From Kribbella sp. VKM Ac-2568 (GTDB taxonomy: Bacteria > Actinomycetota > Actinomycetes > Propionibacteriales > Kribbellaceae), in NCBI RefSeq assembly GCF_004345365.1, contig NZ_SLVF01000001.1, positions 682,001 to 746,000 on the forward strand: DNA of 64,000 bases, read 5' to 3'. Positions 1 to 8,477 of this stretch are shown in pieces. Position 1 is the stretch's first letter; every line of letters begins with the position of its first letter. The position numbers and the translations under genes are program-made. The notes below the pieces were generated by a model that saw only the letters and a program-made list of their open reading frames with translations, was not told the DNA's origin and searched no databases.

Positions 1-581
1 ACCGGGCCGATGAGTGGGCGATCAGCGTCAAGGCCATCCTCGCCTCTCGCGCCGACGACGGCTCGCCGATTCCCGAAGGTGAGGTGTCCAACTTCTTGCA
101 TCGCAGTGTCTTCGAGAGCGACGTGCTCACCGTTTCGCCGCCGTTCGGTGACCTGGTCCTCGACACCTCCGACTCACCCCTCCTGCTGGTCTCGGCCGGC
201 ATCGGGTCGACCCCGATCATCGGCATGCTGCACTACCTGACCCACACCGCCTCGCCGCGCGACGTCATGGTCCTGCACGCCGATCGCTCCCCGGCCCGGC
301 ACGCCCATCGACAAGAGCTCAAGGAGCTCGTCGACCAACTGCCTGCGGCCACCCTGCACCGGTGGTACGAGGACCTCGGGGTGCGACCCACGCGCGACGA
401 CCTCCTCGCCGGCCTCGTCGACCTCGACGCCGTGGACATCCCCATCGATGCGCAGGTCTACCTCTGCGGACCGCTGCCGTTCATGGAGTCGGTGCACAGC
501 AGCCTGATCGCGTGCGGCCTGCCCGAAGCCAACATCCGCTATGAGGTGTTCGGCCCGGACAAGTGGCTCGCCACCGTCTGA
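1..581 (+). CDS. Flavohemoprotein (NO dioxygenase) reductase domain, 5' end missing
   Basis: The reading frame is open from base 3 and runs off the left edge, so only about 190 C-terminal residues are visible. They form a ferredoxin-reductase-like FAD/NAD(P)H module: a VSNFLH segment of the FAD domain, then LLLVSAGIGSTPIIGML, the NAD-binding glycine motif, then YLCGPLPFM and the terminal YEVFGPD signature typical of flavohemoglobins. The family oxidises nitric oxide to nitrate using an N-terminal globin, which would lie outside the window. A globin-less oxidoreductase with the same module is the alternative. The gene converges on the TerC gene with only 7 bp between the stop codons. Confidence 0.8.
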   Translation, partial: RADEWAISVKAILASRADDGSPIPEGEVSNFLHRSVFESDVLTVSPPFGDLVLDTSDSPLLLVSAGIGSTPIIGMLHYLTHTASPRDVMVLHADRSPARHAHRQELKELVDQLPAATLHRWYEDLGVRPTRDDLLAGLVDLDAVDIPIDAQVYLCGPLPFMESVHSSLIACGLPEANIRYEVFGPDKWLATV

Positions 582-588
582 GGGGCGG

Positions 589-1797
589 TCAAAGGCTGGG
601 CCGGATCTCGTGGTCGGCGTGCGCGGCGGCGTGGCTGTCGGCGGCACGCCGGCAGAGGTCCATCAGCTCGGGTTCATTCTTGACCTGCTGCCTGGCCCCC
701 GGGCCGAGCGCGCGGATGTGGTCGCGGGCCGCCAGCAGCCGCAGGAAGATCCGCTCACGCTCGTCCGGGTCCGCGGTGTACTCGGCGTCGAGGTAGGCGG
801 CCGCGTCCCGGCGGATCTGCGCCATCGCGGTCTGGGTCCGGCCGCGGGTGCTGAACAGCGACGCGAGGATCGTGATCAACAGCACCGCGATGATGACGAC
901 CAGCGACACCCCGGTGCTGATCTCCGCGACGTCCACCGGCTCGCCGCCGTTGATGAACGGCAGGTTGTTCTCGTGCAGCGCGTGCAGGATCAGCTTGGCG
1001 CCGATGAACGCCAGGATCGCGGCCAGCCCGAAGGACAGGTAGATCAGCCGGTCCAGCAGGCCGTCGAGCAGGAAGTACAACTGGCGCAGGCCGAGCAGGC
1101 TGAAGGCGGTCGCGGTGAACACGATGTAGACGTTCTGGGTCAGGCCGAAGATCGCCGGGATGGAGTCCAGCGCGAACAGCAGGTCGGTGCCGCCGATCGC
1201 CACCATCACCAGCATCATCGGGGTCAGCGCCCGCTTGCCGTTCTCGATCGTGAACAGCTTGTCACCGTCGTAGTAGTCCGTGGTCGGGAGTACTTTGCGG
1301 CTGAGCCTGACGACCACGTTCTGCGCGGAGTGCGACTCCTCGGTCTGCGGCTTGAGCATGTTGCCGGCGGTCAGCAGCAGTGCCACCCCGAACAGGTAGA
1401 ACACCCAGGAGAAGGTGTTCAGCAGCGCCGAGCCGAGGAAGATGAACGCGGTGCGCGCGATCAGCGAGAAGACGATGCCGAACAGCAGCACCTTCTGCTG
1501 GTTCTCCCGCGGCACCCGGAAGCTGTTCATGATGATCAGGAAGACGAACAGGTTGTCGACCGAGAGCGCCTTCTCGGTGATGTAGCCCGCGAAGTACTCC
1601 GAGCCCATCGTCGGGCCGCCGATGACCAGCATGCCGAGTCCGAACAGCACCGCGATCCCGACGTACAAGCCGGACCAGATGGCGGCCTCCCTCAACTGGG
1701 GCGTGTGCGCGGTCCGGACGTGGAAGAAGTAGTCGAACAGCAGCAGTCCGACGATCGCCGCCACCGTCAGGATCCAGACCAGCGGGGAAACGGTCAT
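589..1797 (-). CDS. TerC family integral membrane protein
   Basis: This 402-residue polytopic membrane protein belongs to the TerC/Alx family. The N-terminal segment MTVSPLVWILTVAAIVGLLLF style hydrophobic stretch is followed by the family signature EKALSVDNLFVF, whose acidic residues lie in a membrane segment, and by seven or more further hydrophobic helices. Members have been linked to tellurite resistance, manganese efflux and metallation of exported proteins. No ter operon genes surround it, so a manganese or metal homeostasis role is more likely than tellurite resistance; that is inference. The charged C-terminal tail of about 80 residues is predicted to be cytoplasmic. Confidence 0.88.
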   Translation of the reverse strand: MTVSPLVWILTVAAIVGLLLFDYFFHVRTAHTPQLREAAIWSGLYVGIAVLFGLGMLVIGGPTMGSEYFAGYITEKALSVDNLFVFLIIMNSFRVPRENQQKVLLFGIVFSLIARTAFIFLGSALLNTFSWVFYLFGVALLLTAGNMLKPQTEESHSAQNVVVRLSRKVLPTTDYYDGDKLFTIENGKRALTPMMLVMVAIGGTDLLFALDSIPAIFGLTQNVYIVFTATAFSLLGLRQLYFLLDGLLDRLIYLSFGLAAILAFIGAKLILHALHENNLPFINGGEPVDVAEISTGVSLVVIIAVLLITILASLFSTRGRTQTAMAQIRRDAAAYLDAEYTADPDERERIFLRLLAARDHIRALGPGARQQVKNEPELMDLCRRAADSHAAAHADHEIRPSL

Positions 1798-1916
1798 AGT
1801 CTCGGTTCCGATCGCGAAGGGGTAGAAGGTGCGTCCGGGGTGACCCGCGCACTAGCCAACCATGAGCCCTCGGCGGCTGTCGCCGACCGTCTCGAACAAG
1901 GCGGCACCGGAGCGGT

Positions 1917-1970
1917 ATTTGCCGAATAGGCATATTTGCACTTTAGGCAAATTTTGCTACGGTAGCTGGT
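1917..1970 (+). promoter_or_regulatory. Promoter and inverted-repeat operator of the TetR gene, probably leaderless
   Basis: An unusually AT-rich patch carries the inverted repeat ATTTGCC (1917-1923) / GGCAAAT (1946-1952). A -35-like TTTGCA (1935-1940) and a -10-like TACGGT (1958-1963) are 17 bp apart. A start point 7-8 bp downstream would coincide with the ATG at 1971, and there is no Shine-Dalgarno sequence, so the message is probably leaderless. The repeat overlaps the -35, which suits TetR autorepression. Confidence 0.45.
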
Positions 1971-2582
1971 ATGGACACGGTCGGGCTGCGGGAGCGGAAG
2001 AAGCAGGAGACCCGGATCGCGCTGAGCTGGGCGGCGGTCCGGCTGGCGGTCGAGCGGGGTCTGGACAACGTGCGGGTCGAGGACATCGCCGCCGAGGCCG
2101 GGGTCTCGCTGCGGACCTTCCGGAACTACTTCTCCAACAAGGCCGAGGCGATCGCGGCCAGGCACGTCGATCGAACGCTGCGGATCGCGGAGGCGTTGCG
2201 CGCGCGTCCGGCCCGCGAACCGCTGTGGCCCGCTCTTCGGGGCGCGATCGAGACCCAGTTCGCGCTGGGTCAGGAAGGCCATGGCGGGATGGGCAAGCCG
2301 GATGAGCAATGGCTCGCCGGGATCCGGCTGATGCTGACCGAACCGGCACTGCAAGGCGAGATCGCCAAGGCGTCCGCGACCGCCGAGCAGGAGTTGGCGG
2401 ACGCCATCGCCACCCGGACGGGCGCCGGCGGGATGTATCCGAGGCTGGTCGCTGCCGCAGTGGGCGCTGCTGTCGCGGTGGCGATGGGCGAGTGGCTGCG
2501 CGCCGATCCGCCGCTGCCCATGGCCGACCTGCTGAGTGACGCCCTCGATCAACTGCAGGCCGGTCTGCCGGAGCCCGGCTAG
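1971..2582 (+). CDS. TetR/AcrR family transcriptional regulator
   Basis: The protein has 203 residues, a normal TetR length. The N-terminal HTH region (about residues 5-55) contains ETRIALSWAAVRLAVERGLDNV, then VEDIAAEAGVSLRTFRNYFSNK, the classic TetR recognition helix. The C-terminal ligand-binding part is alanine-rich and not diagnostic. The gene lies 85 bp upstream of an FAD monooxygenase on the same strand, a common arrangement in which the regulator controls a hydroxylase acting on its ligand. That regulatory link is inferred. The ATG at 1971 is supported by the promoter geometry rather than by a ribosome-binding site. Confidence 0.9.
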   Translation: MDTVGLRERKKQETRIALSWAAVRLAVERGLDNVRVEDIAAEAGVSLRTFRNYFSNKAEAIAARHVDRTLRIAEALRARPAREPLWPALRGAIETQFALGQEGHGGMGKPDEQWLAGIRLMLTEPALQGEIAKASATAEQELADAIATRTGAGGMYPRLVAAAVGAAVAVAMGEWLRADPPLPMADLLSDALDQLQAGLPEPG

Positions 2583-2667
2583 CCCATCCAGAGATCCACC
2601 CGGGAGGTGCCGTGTGCGCTGCCGGGGTGCTGAGTCACGCCCAATTGAGACTGGAAGGAACAGGCTG

Positions 2668-4230
2668 ATGCTTACCGATGTCGTCATCGCGGGTGCCGGA
2701 CCGAACGGACTGATGCTCGCCTGCGAGCTGAGTCTGGCCGGGGTCCACCCGATCGTGCTGGAGAGGCTGCCGGAGCGCAGCGAGGAGCCGCGAGCCAACG
2801 GGCTGGTCGGCCAGGTGGTCCGGATGCTCGACCGTCGCGGGGTGTACGAGCGCCTCAAGGGTGACCTCATGCCGCCGGCTCCGGTGCCGGCCTTCACCTT
2901 CGGCGCCTTGCCGCTGGAGCTGAGCGGGTTGGATGACAACCCGCTGTACATACTCGGCGTTCCGCAGCGCCGGATCGAAGAGGTGCTGCAGGAGCGGGCG
3001 CTCGAGCTCGGCGTCGAGATCCGTCGCGGGCACGAGCTGACGAACCTGTCTCAGACTCCCGAGGCCGTCACTGTCGAGGTGTCCGGCCCGGACGGTTCGT
3101 ACGAGTTGCAGGCCCGCTATCTGGTCGGCGCCGATGGTGGTCGCAGTCTGACCCGCAAGCTCGCGGGGATCGACTTCCCGGGCGTCACGACCGACACCAT
3201 GGTCTCCCGTACTGCGAACGCGGTGGTTCCGCCCGAGCTGGTGGATCCGGCGACGGGCGCGCTGGTGATACCGGAGTACGGGGTGATTCCGCCGTTCAGG
3301 CATCACCGGAACGAGCGTGGGATGTTCGTGTTCGCGGCGTTCCCCGGGCGGGCTCCGTTGGTGAGTACGGGGGAGTGGGATGCACCGGCTGACGGGCCTA
3401 TGACGTTCGAGGAGTTGAGGGAGAGTGTGCGGCGGGTGCTCGGAGTAGACCTGCCGCTGGCGGTGCCTGAAGGGGACGGGCCGCACGTGCTGCGGCGGGT
3501 GGTCGGTGGGAACAGCCGGCTGGCCGCGCGGTTCCGGGAGGGGCGGGTGCTGCTCGTCGGCGATGCCGCGCACGTGCACTCGGCGATCGGCGGGCCCGGG
3601 CTCAATCTGGGGTTGCAGGACACGATCAACCTCGGCTGGAAGCTCGCCGCCGAGATCCAGGGGTGGGCGCCGGACGGGCTGCTCGACAGCTACGAGGCCG
3701 AGCGTCGGCCCGTCGGCGAGCGCGTGGTCATGCAGACGCAGGCCCAGTCCGCGCTGATCGCCCCGGGCAGCGAGGTCACCGCCCTCCGCAAACTCTTCCA
3801 GGAACTCCTCGCCAAGCCGGACAACGCCCGCCACATCGCCGCCCTGATGTCCGGCGCCGACATCCGGTACGCCGATGGTCCGCATCCGATGGTCGGCCAG
3901 TGGGCCCCCGACATGCTCCTCATGCCGACCGGTGGAGCCGATCCAGTCAGGCTGGCCGAGCTGACCCGGACCGCTCGTCCACTGCTATTCGACTTCACCC
4001 CGGATGCGGTGTTCGCCCGCCAGTTCGGTACTGATCGGGTCCAGACCATCACTGCTCAGCCGCAGACGTCCGGTCTGCCGATCGCGCTGCTACTCCGACC
4101 GGACGGGTATGTCGCGTGGGCTGCTGAGGTCGATGGGACCGAGGAGCGGGAAGCTTTGCGGATCGCGCTCGCGCGCTGGTTCGGAGTACAGGCTGGTCAG
4201 GCGCGGCCTTTGACCAGTGCGACGAGGTAG
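2668..4230 (+). CDS. FAD-dependent aromatic monooxygenase (PHBH/tetracycline-hydroxylase type)
   Basis: The 520-residue protein is a class A flavoprotein hydroxylase. The N-terminal Rossmann motif VVIAGAGPNGLMLACELSLAG binds FAD, a mid-protein YLVGADGGRS is the second dinucleotide contact, and LVGDAAHVHSAIGGPGLNLG is the family GD motif near residue 290. A C-terminal thioredoxin-like extension is typical of the phenol and polyketide hydroxylase branch. The family inserts one oxygen atom into aromatic substrates using NAD(P)H and O2. The start at ATG 2668 is preceded by GGAAGGA. The 3' end overlaps the convergent XRE gene by 34 bp. The substrate cannot be read from sequence. Confidence 0.88.
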   Translation: MLTDVVIAGAGPNGLMLACELSLAGVHPIVLERLPERSEEPRANGLVGQVVRMLDRRGVYERLKGDLMPPAPVPAFTFGALPLELSGLDDNPLYILGVPQRRIEEVLQERALELGVEIRRGHELTNLSQTPEAVTVEVSGPDGSYELQARYLVGADGGRSLTRKLAGIDFPGVTTDTMVSRTANAVVPPELVDPATGALVIPEYGVIPPFRHHRNERGMFVFAAFPGRAPLVSTGEWDAPADGPMTFEELRESVRRVLGVDLPLAVPEGDGPHVLRRVVGGNSRLAARFREGRVLLVGDAAHVHSAIGGPGLNLGLQDTINLGWKLAAEIQGWAPDGLLDSYEAERRPVGERVVMQTQAQSALIAPGSEVTALRKLFQELLAKPDNARHIAALMSGADIRYADGPHPMVGQWAPDMLLMPTGGADPVRLAELTRTARPLLFDFTPDAVFARQFGTDRVQTITAQPQTSGLPIALLLRPDGYVAWAAEVDGTEEREALRIALARWFGVQAGQARPLTSATR

Positions 4231-4763
4231 CGGCAGGGGTCGGCGGTGGGGTTGTTGAAGGTGCAGGGGGCCGGGGCGCCGAGTTGGAGGCAGTCGCCGG
4301 TGGTCAGTTGGTGGAGGACGGCGCCCTCCTGGAAGTGGAGTTCGCCTTCGAGAACCCAGATCTGCTGGTACTTGAAGATGTAGGCGTCGGCGGGATACGA
4401 GACCGAGGCGCCGGGCGGAAGCTCGACCTCGACCAGTTCGAGCGGTCCCTCGGTGGTGGGTGAGACGGCGCGGCGGCGGTAGCCGGTGGCCGGGTCGGTC
4501 CAGGTCGGCTGGTCCGCGGCTCGCCTCAGCAGGTCACCGGCGCCCTCGGCCCGCGCCACCAGTTCCGACAGGGTCAGGCCGAGCGCGCCGGAGAGGCGGC
4601 CGAGCAGTACGGCTGTGGGCTGGGCCTCGCCGCGTTCGATCTTGCCGATCATCGCGCGGGAGACGCCGGATCGCTCGGCCAGGGCGTTCACGGAGAGATC
4701 CTGGGCGACCCGGGCGGACTGGAGGGTGGCGGCGAGCGAGGCGGACAGCGGATCTTCCAACAT
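4197..4763 (-). CDS. XRE family regulator with C-terminal cupin domain
   Basis: This 188-residue protein pairs an N-terminal XRE helix-turn-helix (LSVNALAERSGVSRAMIGKIERG, about residues 18-42) with a C-terminal cupin (about residues 105-185, with the VLEGELHFQ and LGAPAPCTF strands). Such HTH-cupin proteins sense small ligands and usually regulate a neighbour. I chose the ATG at 4763, with no leader, instead of a possible ATG at 4805, because the domain begins directly and the longer form would overlap the start of the divergent gene. The divergent acetyltransferase shares a 40-bp promoter region and is the obvious target. Confidence 0.87.
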   Translation of the reverse strand: MLEDPLSASLAATLQSARVAQDLSVNALAERSGVSRAMIGKIERGEAQPTAVLLGRLSGALGLTLSELVARAEGAGDLLRRAADQPTWTDPATGYRRRAVSPTTEGPLELVEVELPPGASVSYPADAYIFKYQQIWVLEGELHFQEGAVLHQLTTGDCLQLGAPAPCTFNNPTADPCRYLVALVKGRA

Positions 4764-4803
4764 GCTTGCCACTATAGGGGCAAGTCTGGCTACTATCGTA
4801 GTC
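4764..4803. promoter_or_regulatory. Divergent promoter region with operator, both messages probably leaderless
   Basis: The 40 bp between two divergent starts hold an inverted repeat CTTGCC (4765-4770) / GGCAAG (4779-4784). For the + gene, TTGCCA (4767-4772) and TACTAT (4791-4796) are separated by 18 bp and place the start point at or next to ATG 4804. For the - gene, TATAGT (complement of 4771-4776) places the start at about ATG 4763. The inverted repeat overlaps the - strand -10 and the + strand -35, so one bound protein could control both genes. Confidence 0.5.
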
Positions 4804-5322
4804 ATGAAGATCAGAGATGCCTCGGAACTCGACGCCGGGGCCTGTGCGGCGATCTACGCGCCCTACGTGGAGCAGACCGCGATCAGCTTCGAACTCGACC
4901 CACCGACCCCCGCCGAGATGGCCGAACGTATCGCCCGCTCGCTCGAGACGCACGCCTGGCTCGTCCTCGAGGACGAAGGCCGCGTCGTCGGCTACGCGTA
5001 CGCCGGGCCGATGAAACCCCGAGCGGCGTACCGGTGGTCCTGCGAGGTCAGCATCTACCTGGAACTCGGCAGACGCCGCACCGGAGGCGGCCGGGCCCTC
5101 TACGAAGCCCTCTTCGAGCGCCTGACCGAACGCGGCTACCGCACCGCCGTCGCCGGCATGACCCTCCCGAACGACGCCAGCGTGGGCCTCCACGCCTCCC
5201 TGGGCTTCGAACCCATCGGCACCTACCGAAACATCGGCTGGAAACACAACACCTGGCACGACGTCGCCTGGTCCCAACGCCCCCTGGCCGCCCCCACCAC
5301 CCCACCCACAGAACCCCATTAA
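4804..5322 (+). CDS. GNAT N-acetyltransferase, phosphinothricin acetyltransferase-like
   Basis: The 172-residue protein matches the PAT/MddA branch of GNAT enzymes: IRDASELDAGACAAIYAPYV at the N-terminus, a YAYAGPMKPRAAYRWSCEVS strand pair, then the acetyl-CoA loop around LGRRRTGGGRALYEAL and the end motif NDASVGLHASLGFEPIGTYR. The branch acetylates phosphinothricin, methionine sulfone or other amino acids. ATG 4804 was chosen because the domain begins at once and the promoter places the start there. The gene is divergent from the XRE-cupin regulator. The real substrate is unknown. Confidence 0.88.
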   Translation: MKIRDASELDAGACAAIYAPYVEQTAISFELDPPTPAEMAERIARSLETHAWLVLEDEGRVVGYAYAGPMKPRAAYRWSCEVSIYLELGRRRTGGGRALYEALFERLTERGYRTAVAGMTLPNDASVGLHASLGFEPIGTYRNIGWKHNTWHDVAWSQRPLAAPTTPPTEPH

Positions 5323-5412
5323 CGCGGTGCTCAGCCCGTACTTCCAGATTCCACTGGCGGTCTCACCGCGGAACTCAGCTTCAGCTCCTGAATGCACCTG
5401 TGCTGGGTGACG

Positions 5413-5946
5413 ATGGACGACGTGACTGATGACCGCTCGCCTGCCGCAGCCGATTCGACCGGGAACGTGACTGTTCGGCGGGCTGTGGAAGCTGACGATG
5501 CGGCGCTGCTGGAGATCGAGCTGACCGCGTGGGACGGGTCGTCCGGTTTCCCCTCGCTCACCAGCGGCGAGCGGAGCCAGTTCTTCAATGAGCGCAGCGG
5601 ACCCGACGCTCACCTGGTCGCCGAAGCCGATGGCGAGGTGCTCGGCTACCTCCGGCTGCAGGACAAGTACCCGTTCCCCGAGGGCAGCGGCGTACTGGCC
5701 ATCAACGGCCTGGCCGTTGCCAACAACGCCCGGGGCCGCGGCGTCGGCTCCACCCTGCTCAAAGCCGCCACCGCCGAGGCCGGACGCCGCGGTGCCCGCA
5801 AGATCACCCTCCACGTCCACGCCACCAACGCCCCGGCCCGCCGTCTCTACGAGCGCCATGGCTACACCCTCGAAGGCACTCACCACCGCGAGTTCCAGAT
5901 CGACGGCGAGTACGTCGACGCCCTGCATCTGGCCAAGTTCCTCTGA
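5413..5946 (+). CDS. GNAT family N-acetyltransferase
   Basis: This is a 177-residue GNAT protein if translation begins at ATG 5413; an in-frame ATG at 5392 would add seven residues, and neither has a strong ribosome-binding site. The core runs from VTVRRAVEADD through LAINGLAVANNARGRGVGSTLL, which holds the RGxGxG-like acetyl-CoA pyrophosphate loop, to ARRLYERHGYTLEGTHHREF, a typical GNAT ending. It is about 90 bp downstream of another GNAT gene but only distantly related to it. It ends in a strong bidirectional terminator. The substrate is unknown. Confidence 0.85.
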   Translation: MDDVTDDRSPAAADSTGNVTVRRAVEADDAALLEIELTAWDGSSGFPSLTSGERSQFFNERSGPDAHLVAEADGEVLGYLRLQDKYPFPEGSGVLAINGLAVANNARGRGVGSTLLKAATAEAGRRGARKITLHVHATNAPARRLYERHGYTLEGTHHREFQIDGEYVDALHLAKFL

Positions 5947-5993
5947 CCCGTACGCCGACCCCACGCGGATCGGCTGGCCTCCGGGACACAAAC

Positions 5994-6034
5994 AACCGGG
6001 TGGCTCCCCTGAGAACGTGGGGAGCCACCCGGTT
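5994..6034. terminator. Bidirectional rho-independent terminator
   Basis: A perfect 16-bp inverted repeat (5994-6009 and 6019-6034) with a 9-nt loop lies between the convergent acetyltransferase and M23 peptidase genes. A short T-rich flank is present on each side, so it can serve both strands. Confidence 0.8.
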
Positions 6035-6052
6035 TGGACGGGGGTACAGGGG

Positions 6053-7057
6053 TTACGGGTTGATGCCCCGGGCCTCGAGCCAGGGCTCGGGGTTGATGGC
6101 GGGGCCTCCGTTGGGGAGGACCTCGAAGTGGAGGTGGGGGCCGGTGGTGTTGCCGGTGACGCCGATGGCGCCGACCTTGGAGCCGGCCGAGACCGAGTCG
6201 CCGACGGAGACGTCGAACTCGGACATGTGGCTGTAGGAGGTCACCGTACCGTTGGCGTGGCGAACCTTAACCTGGCGGCCGTACGCACCCGCGAACTCGG
6301 CCTGGATCACCTTGCCGGCCATGACCGAGCGGACCGGCGTACCGATCGGGGCGGCGAAGTCGAGGCCGGTGTGGTTGGCGGCCCAGCGGCCGCCGGCTTG
6401 GCCGAAGCGCGCGGTCAGGTGGTAGCCGGTGGTCGGCAGGACGATCTTCGGAGCCGCCGCTGCCCTTGCGGCGGCTGCGGCCTTCGCCTTGGCGATCGCC
6501 GCGGCTTCCGCCTTGGCCTTGGCGATCGCCGCGGCCTTCGCGGCTGCGGCTGCCTTGACGGCCGCTGCCCGCTTCTGAGCGGCGAGAGCCTTGGAAGCCG
6601 CCAGGGCGAGGGCCCGGCGCTGGTTCAGGGTCGCGGTGGCAGCCAGCTTGGCGGCGCGGAGCCTCGCCTGCTCGGCCGCTTGGGCCTTGCGGGTGGCCTC
6701 CAGGGTCAGGTCGGTCCGCGACCCGTCCCGCGAGGTCTGCTGCTGGCGCTCGATCCGAGCGGTGGTGAGGGCGTTCTGCTGGGCAGAGGTGGCGCTGGTG
6801 GCCGCACCGGAGGGGGAGGAGTTGAGGGCGACAGCGCCCGTGCCCGCGGCTGCGGCCAGCGCGGCCGTCAGGCCGACGAGCTGCGCGGCCTGGCGGCCAG
6901 TGGGGCGACGGGTGAGGCGGTGCAGGGCCACCCGACGGGAGCCGGGCGAGCGGCGCGGTGTCGCGCGTTCTGCATCCGACACATCGTGGTGAGGGGACAC
7001 GAGAGCCTTCCAGAGTCGAGTAGCCGCCAGGGTGTGCCCAAGCGGCTCATCGACCAT
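6053..7057 (-). CDS. M23 family metallopeptidase (secreted or anchored cell-wall hydrolase)
   Basis: The 334-residue protein has a basic N-terminus, one hydrophobic segment (about residues 58-75, AAQLVGLTAALAAAAG), then a long alanine/lysine-rich region (about residues 100-205) with KAAAIAKAKAEAAA-type repeats that should be helical or coiled coil. A C-terminal LytM/M23 zinc peptidase domain follows, with HTGLDFAAP and the HxH motif in GPHLHFEVLPNG. The family cuts peptide bridges in peptidoglycan. The long basic N-terminus before the hydrophobic segment suggests a signal anchor. A CRP-like site lies about 130 bp upstream of the start. Confidence 0.9.
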   Translation of the reverse strand: MVDEPLGHTLAATRLWKALVSPHHDVSDAERATPRRSPGSRRVALHRLTRRPTGRQAAQLVGLTAALAAAAGTGAVALNSSPSGAATSATSAQQNALTTARIERQQQTSRDGSRTDLTLEATRKAQAAEQARLRAAKLAATATLNQRRALALAASKALAAQKRAAAVKAAAAAKAAAIAKAKAEAAAIAKAKAAAAARAAAAPKIVLPTTGYHLTARFGQAGGRWAANHTGLDFAAPIGTPVRSVMAGKVIQAEFAGAYGRQVKVRHANGTVTSYSHMSEFDVSVGDSVSAGSKVGAIGVTGNTTGPHLHFEVLPNGGPAINPEPWLEARGINP

Positions 7058-7188
7058 AACGACGCCTTCACACGGTCCTCAAACGCGCAGTGCGACCAGA
7101 TCACCCAAATCCGTGACAGACGGTGAAGGCCGGACTGCCCCGTGTTGCTACTCAGGCGTAAACAAGAGGCCGAGATAGTTCAATCCGA

Positions 7189-7215
7189 GCGTGACTGGGA
7201 TCACGCGAGTCACGC
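7189..7215. promoter_or_regulatory. Candidate CRP/GlxR-type operator within a larger inverted repeat
   Basis: GTGA-N6-TCAC (7191-7204) matches the CRP core. It sits inside a second perfect 8-bp inverted repeat, GCGTGACT (7189-7196) / AGTCACGC (7208-7215). The site is in the 329-bp divergent gap between the M23 peptidase (-) and the epimerase (+). The rest of that gap shows no gene; weak promoter-like boxes such as TTGAAC on the - strand are not decisive. Confidence 0.45.
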
Positions 7216-7386
7216 CTGCCCAGCGGCCCTTTGAAGCGCTATAGGGCGTCTCGCCGCGATCAGTTCGCGGGGCGCGGTGAGCGCCACCGGCCGGTCCTCG
7301 ACGCGTTCTCGGCCCCCGAGCGCTCTGCCTTCTGCCTAGCGCAGACGAGTCTTGAGTGGTCCCGCGGGCTGCCGTAGGACGGAGTC

Positions 7387-8331
7387 ATGCGGATCGCGAT
7401 TCTGGGCGGGACCCAGTTCATCGGCAGGGCCATCACCTCGCGGCTGGCGGGGGAGGGCCACGAGCTTCTGGTGGTTCATCGGGGCGAGCATGAGCCGGCT
7501 GATCTTCCTGACGTGCGGCACGCGCATGTGGATCGGCATGACGGCCCTGCTCTGCGCGAGGCAGTCGCCGGCTTCCAGGCGGAGGCTGCCGTCGACGTGT
7601 CCGGCATGAACGCCCGCGCGGCTGAGGCGGCGCTCGGTGCGTTCGGCCCGGGGGTGAAGTTGGTGGCGATCTCCAGCGGGGACGTCTACCGGGCCTATGA
7701 CGCTCTTCATGCCGGGTGGACGAGCGACGCGCTGCCGTTGACGGAGGACTCGCCACTGCGCGAGCGGCGGTTCGTGGACGGACCGGAGTACGAGAACCTC
7801 GAGATGGAGGAGCGGTATCTGCCCCGCGGGGCCACTGTGCTCCGGCTCGGGGCGGTCCACGGGGAGCATGACTATCAGCGCCGGTTCGAGTTCGTACTGC
7901 GACGGGTGCGCGCCGGGCGGAAGCGGATCCCGGTGGGCTCCGGGCAGTTCCTCTTCAGCCGCGTGTACGTCGGGGACGTGGCGGCGGCCGTCTCCCTGGC
8001 CCTGGCGGGGGATCACCGGGGTGAGGCGTTCAACGTGGTCGAGCGGGCCACCGCGCCGTACCGGCTGTTCGCCGAGCAGATCCTGGTGGCGGCGGATGCG
8101 CCGGACGTGGAGCTCGTCCGGGTCTCCGACGAGAGGCTGCCGGCCGATCTCGAGCTCACCGGAGTGCTGAGTCAGCATCTGCTGATGGATCCGGGCAAGG
8201 CGCGGTCCGTGCTCGGCTGGGAGCCGGTGGATCCGGCCGCCGGCCTGCGGGAATCGGTGCGGTGGCACCTCGCGAATCCGCCGGCGGATGCCTCGGACGA
8301 CTTCAGCGCGGACGACGCCGCGTTGGAGTGA
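7387..8331 (+). CDS. NAD-dependent epimerase/dehydratase family protein (extended SDR)
   Basis: The protein has 314 residues. It begins with the Rossmann motif RIAILGGTQFIGRAITSRLAG, the GGxxFxG form seen in the atypical extended SDR group. AISSGDVYRAYD follows in the catalytic strand, though the usual YxxxK catalytic pair is not clear, so the reaction may not be standard epimerisation. The start ATG at 7387 has GGACGGAG upstream. The gene stands alone, with an M23 peptidase divergent and tRNA genes downstream. Function is unassigned beyond nucleotide-sugar-like substrate families. Confidence 0.8.
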   Translation: MRIAILGGTQFIGRAITSRLAGEGHELLVVHRGEHEPADLPDVRHAHVDRHDGPALREAVAGFQAEAAVDVSGMNARAAEAALGAFGPGVKLVAISSGDVYRAYDALHAGWTSDALPLTEDSPLRERRFVDGPEYENLEMEERYLPRGATVLRLGAVHGEHDYQRRFEFVLRRVRAGRKRIPVGSGQFLFSRVYVGDVAAAVSLALAGDHRGEAFNVVERATAPYRLFAEQILVAADAPDVELVRVSDERLPADLELTGVLSQHLLMDPGKARSVLGWEPVDPAAGLRESVRWHLANPPADASDDFSADDAALE

Positions 8332-8433
8332 GAAGCGGTGCCGAGCTGGTCCGGAAATTGGTCGGAAGCACTCCTGGGAACCGGTATGCTTCTCGGGTTG
8401 GTTGAGGGACCTTGCAAGGGGTGCCGCTCTCGA

Positions 8434-8462
8434 TTTCACATCGGGGCAGCAGACCGTGTAAT
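8434..8462 (+). promoter_or_regulatory. Promoter of the tRNA-Thr/tRNA-Met/rpmG unit
   Basis: TTTCAC (8434-8439) and TGTAAT (8457-8462) are separated by 17 bp. The predicted start, near 8469, is 9 bp upstream of the tRNA-Thr 5' end, as expected for a stable RNA promoter. Confidence 0.55.
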
Positions 8463-8477
8463 CTCTCTCCTCGGCCC

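Noticed and set aside
541..1929. A 462-codon + strand open frame over the TerC gene
   Set aside because: The translation is Arg/Gln/Asp-rich without domains; the TerC frame on the minus strand has clear membrane segments.
7058..7250. A c-di-AMP (ydaO) riboswitch upstream of the M23 peptidase
   Set aside because: Actinobacterial cell-wall hydrolases often have one, but the conserved GGGGAACC-type core and the paired helices could not be found on the minus strand.
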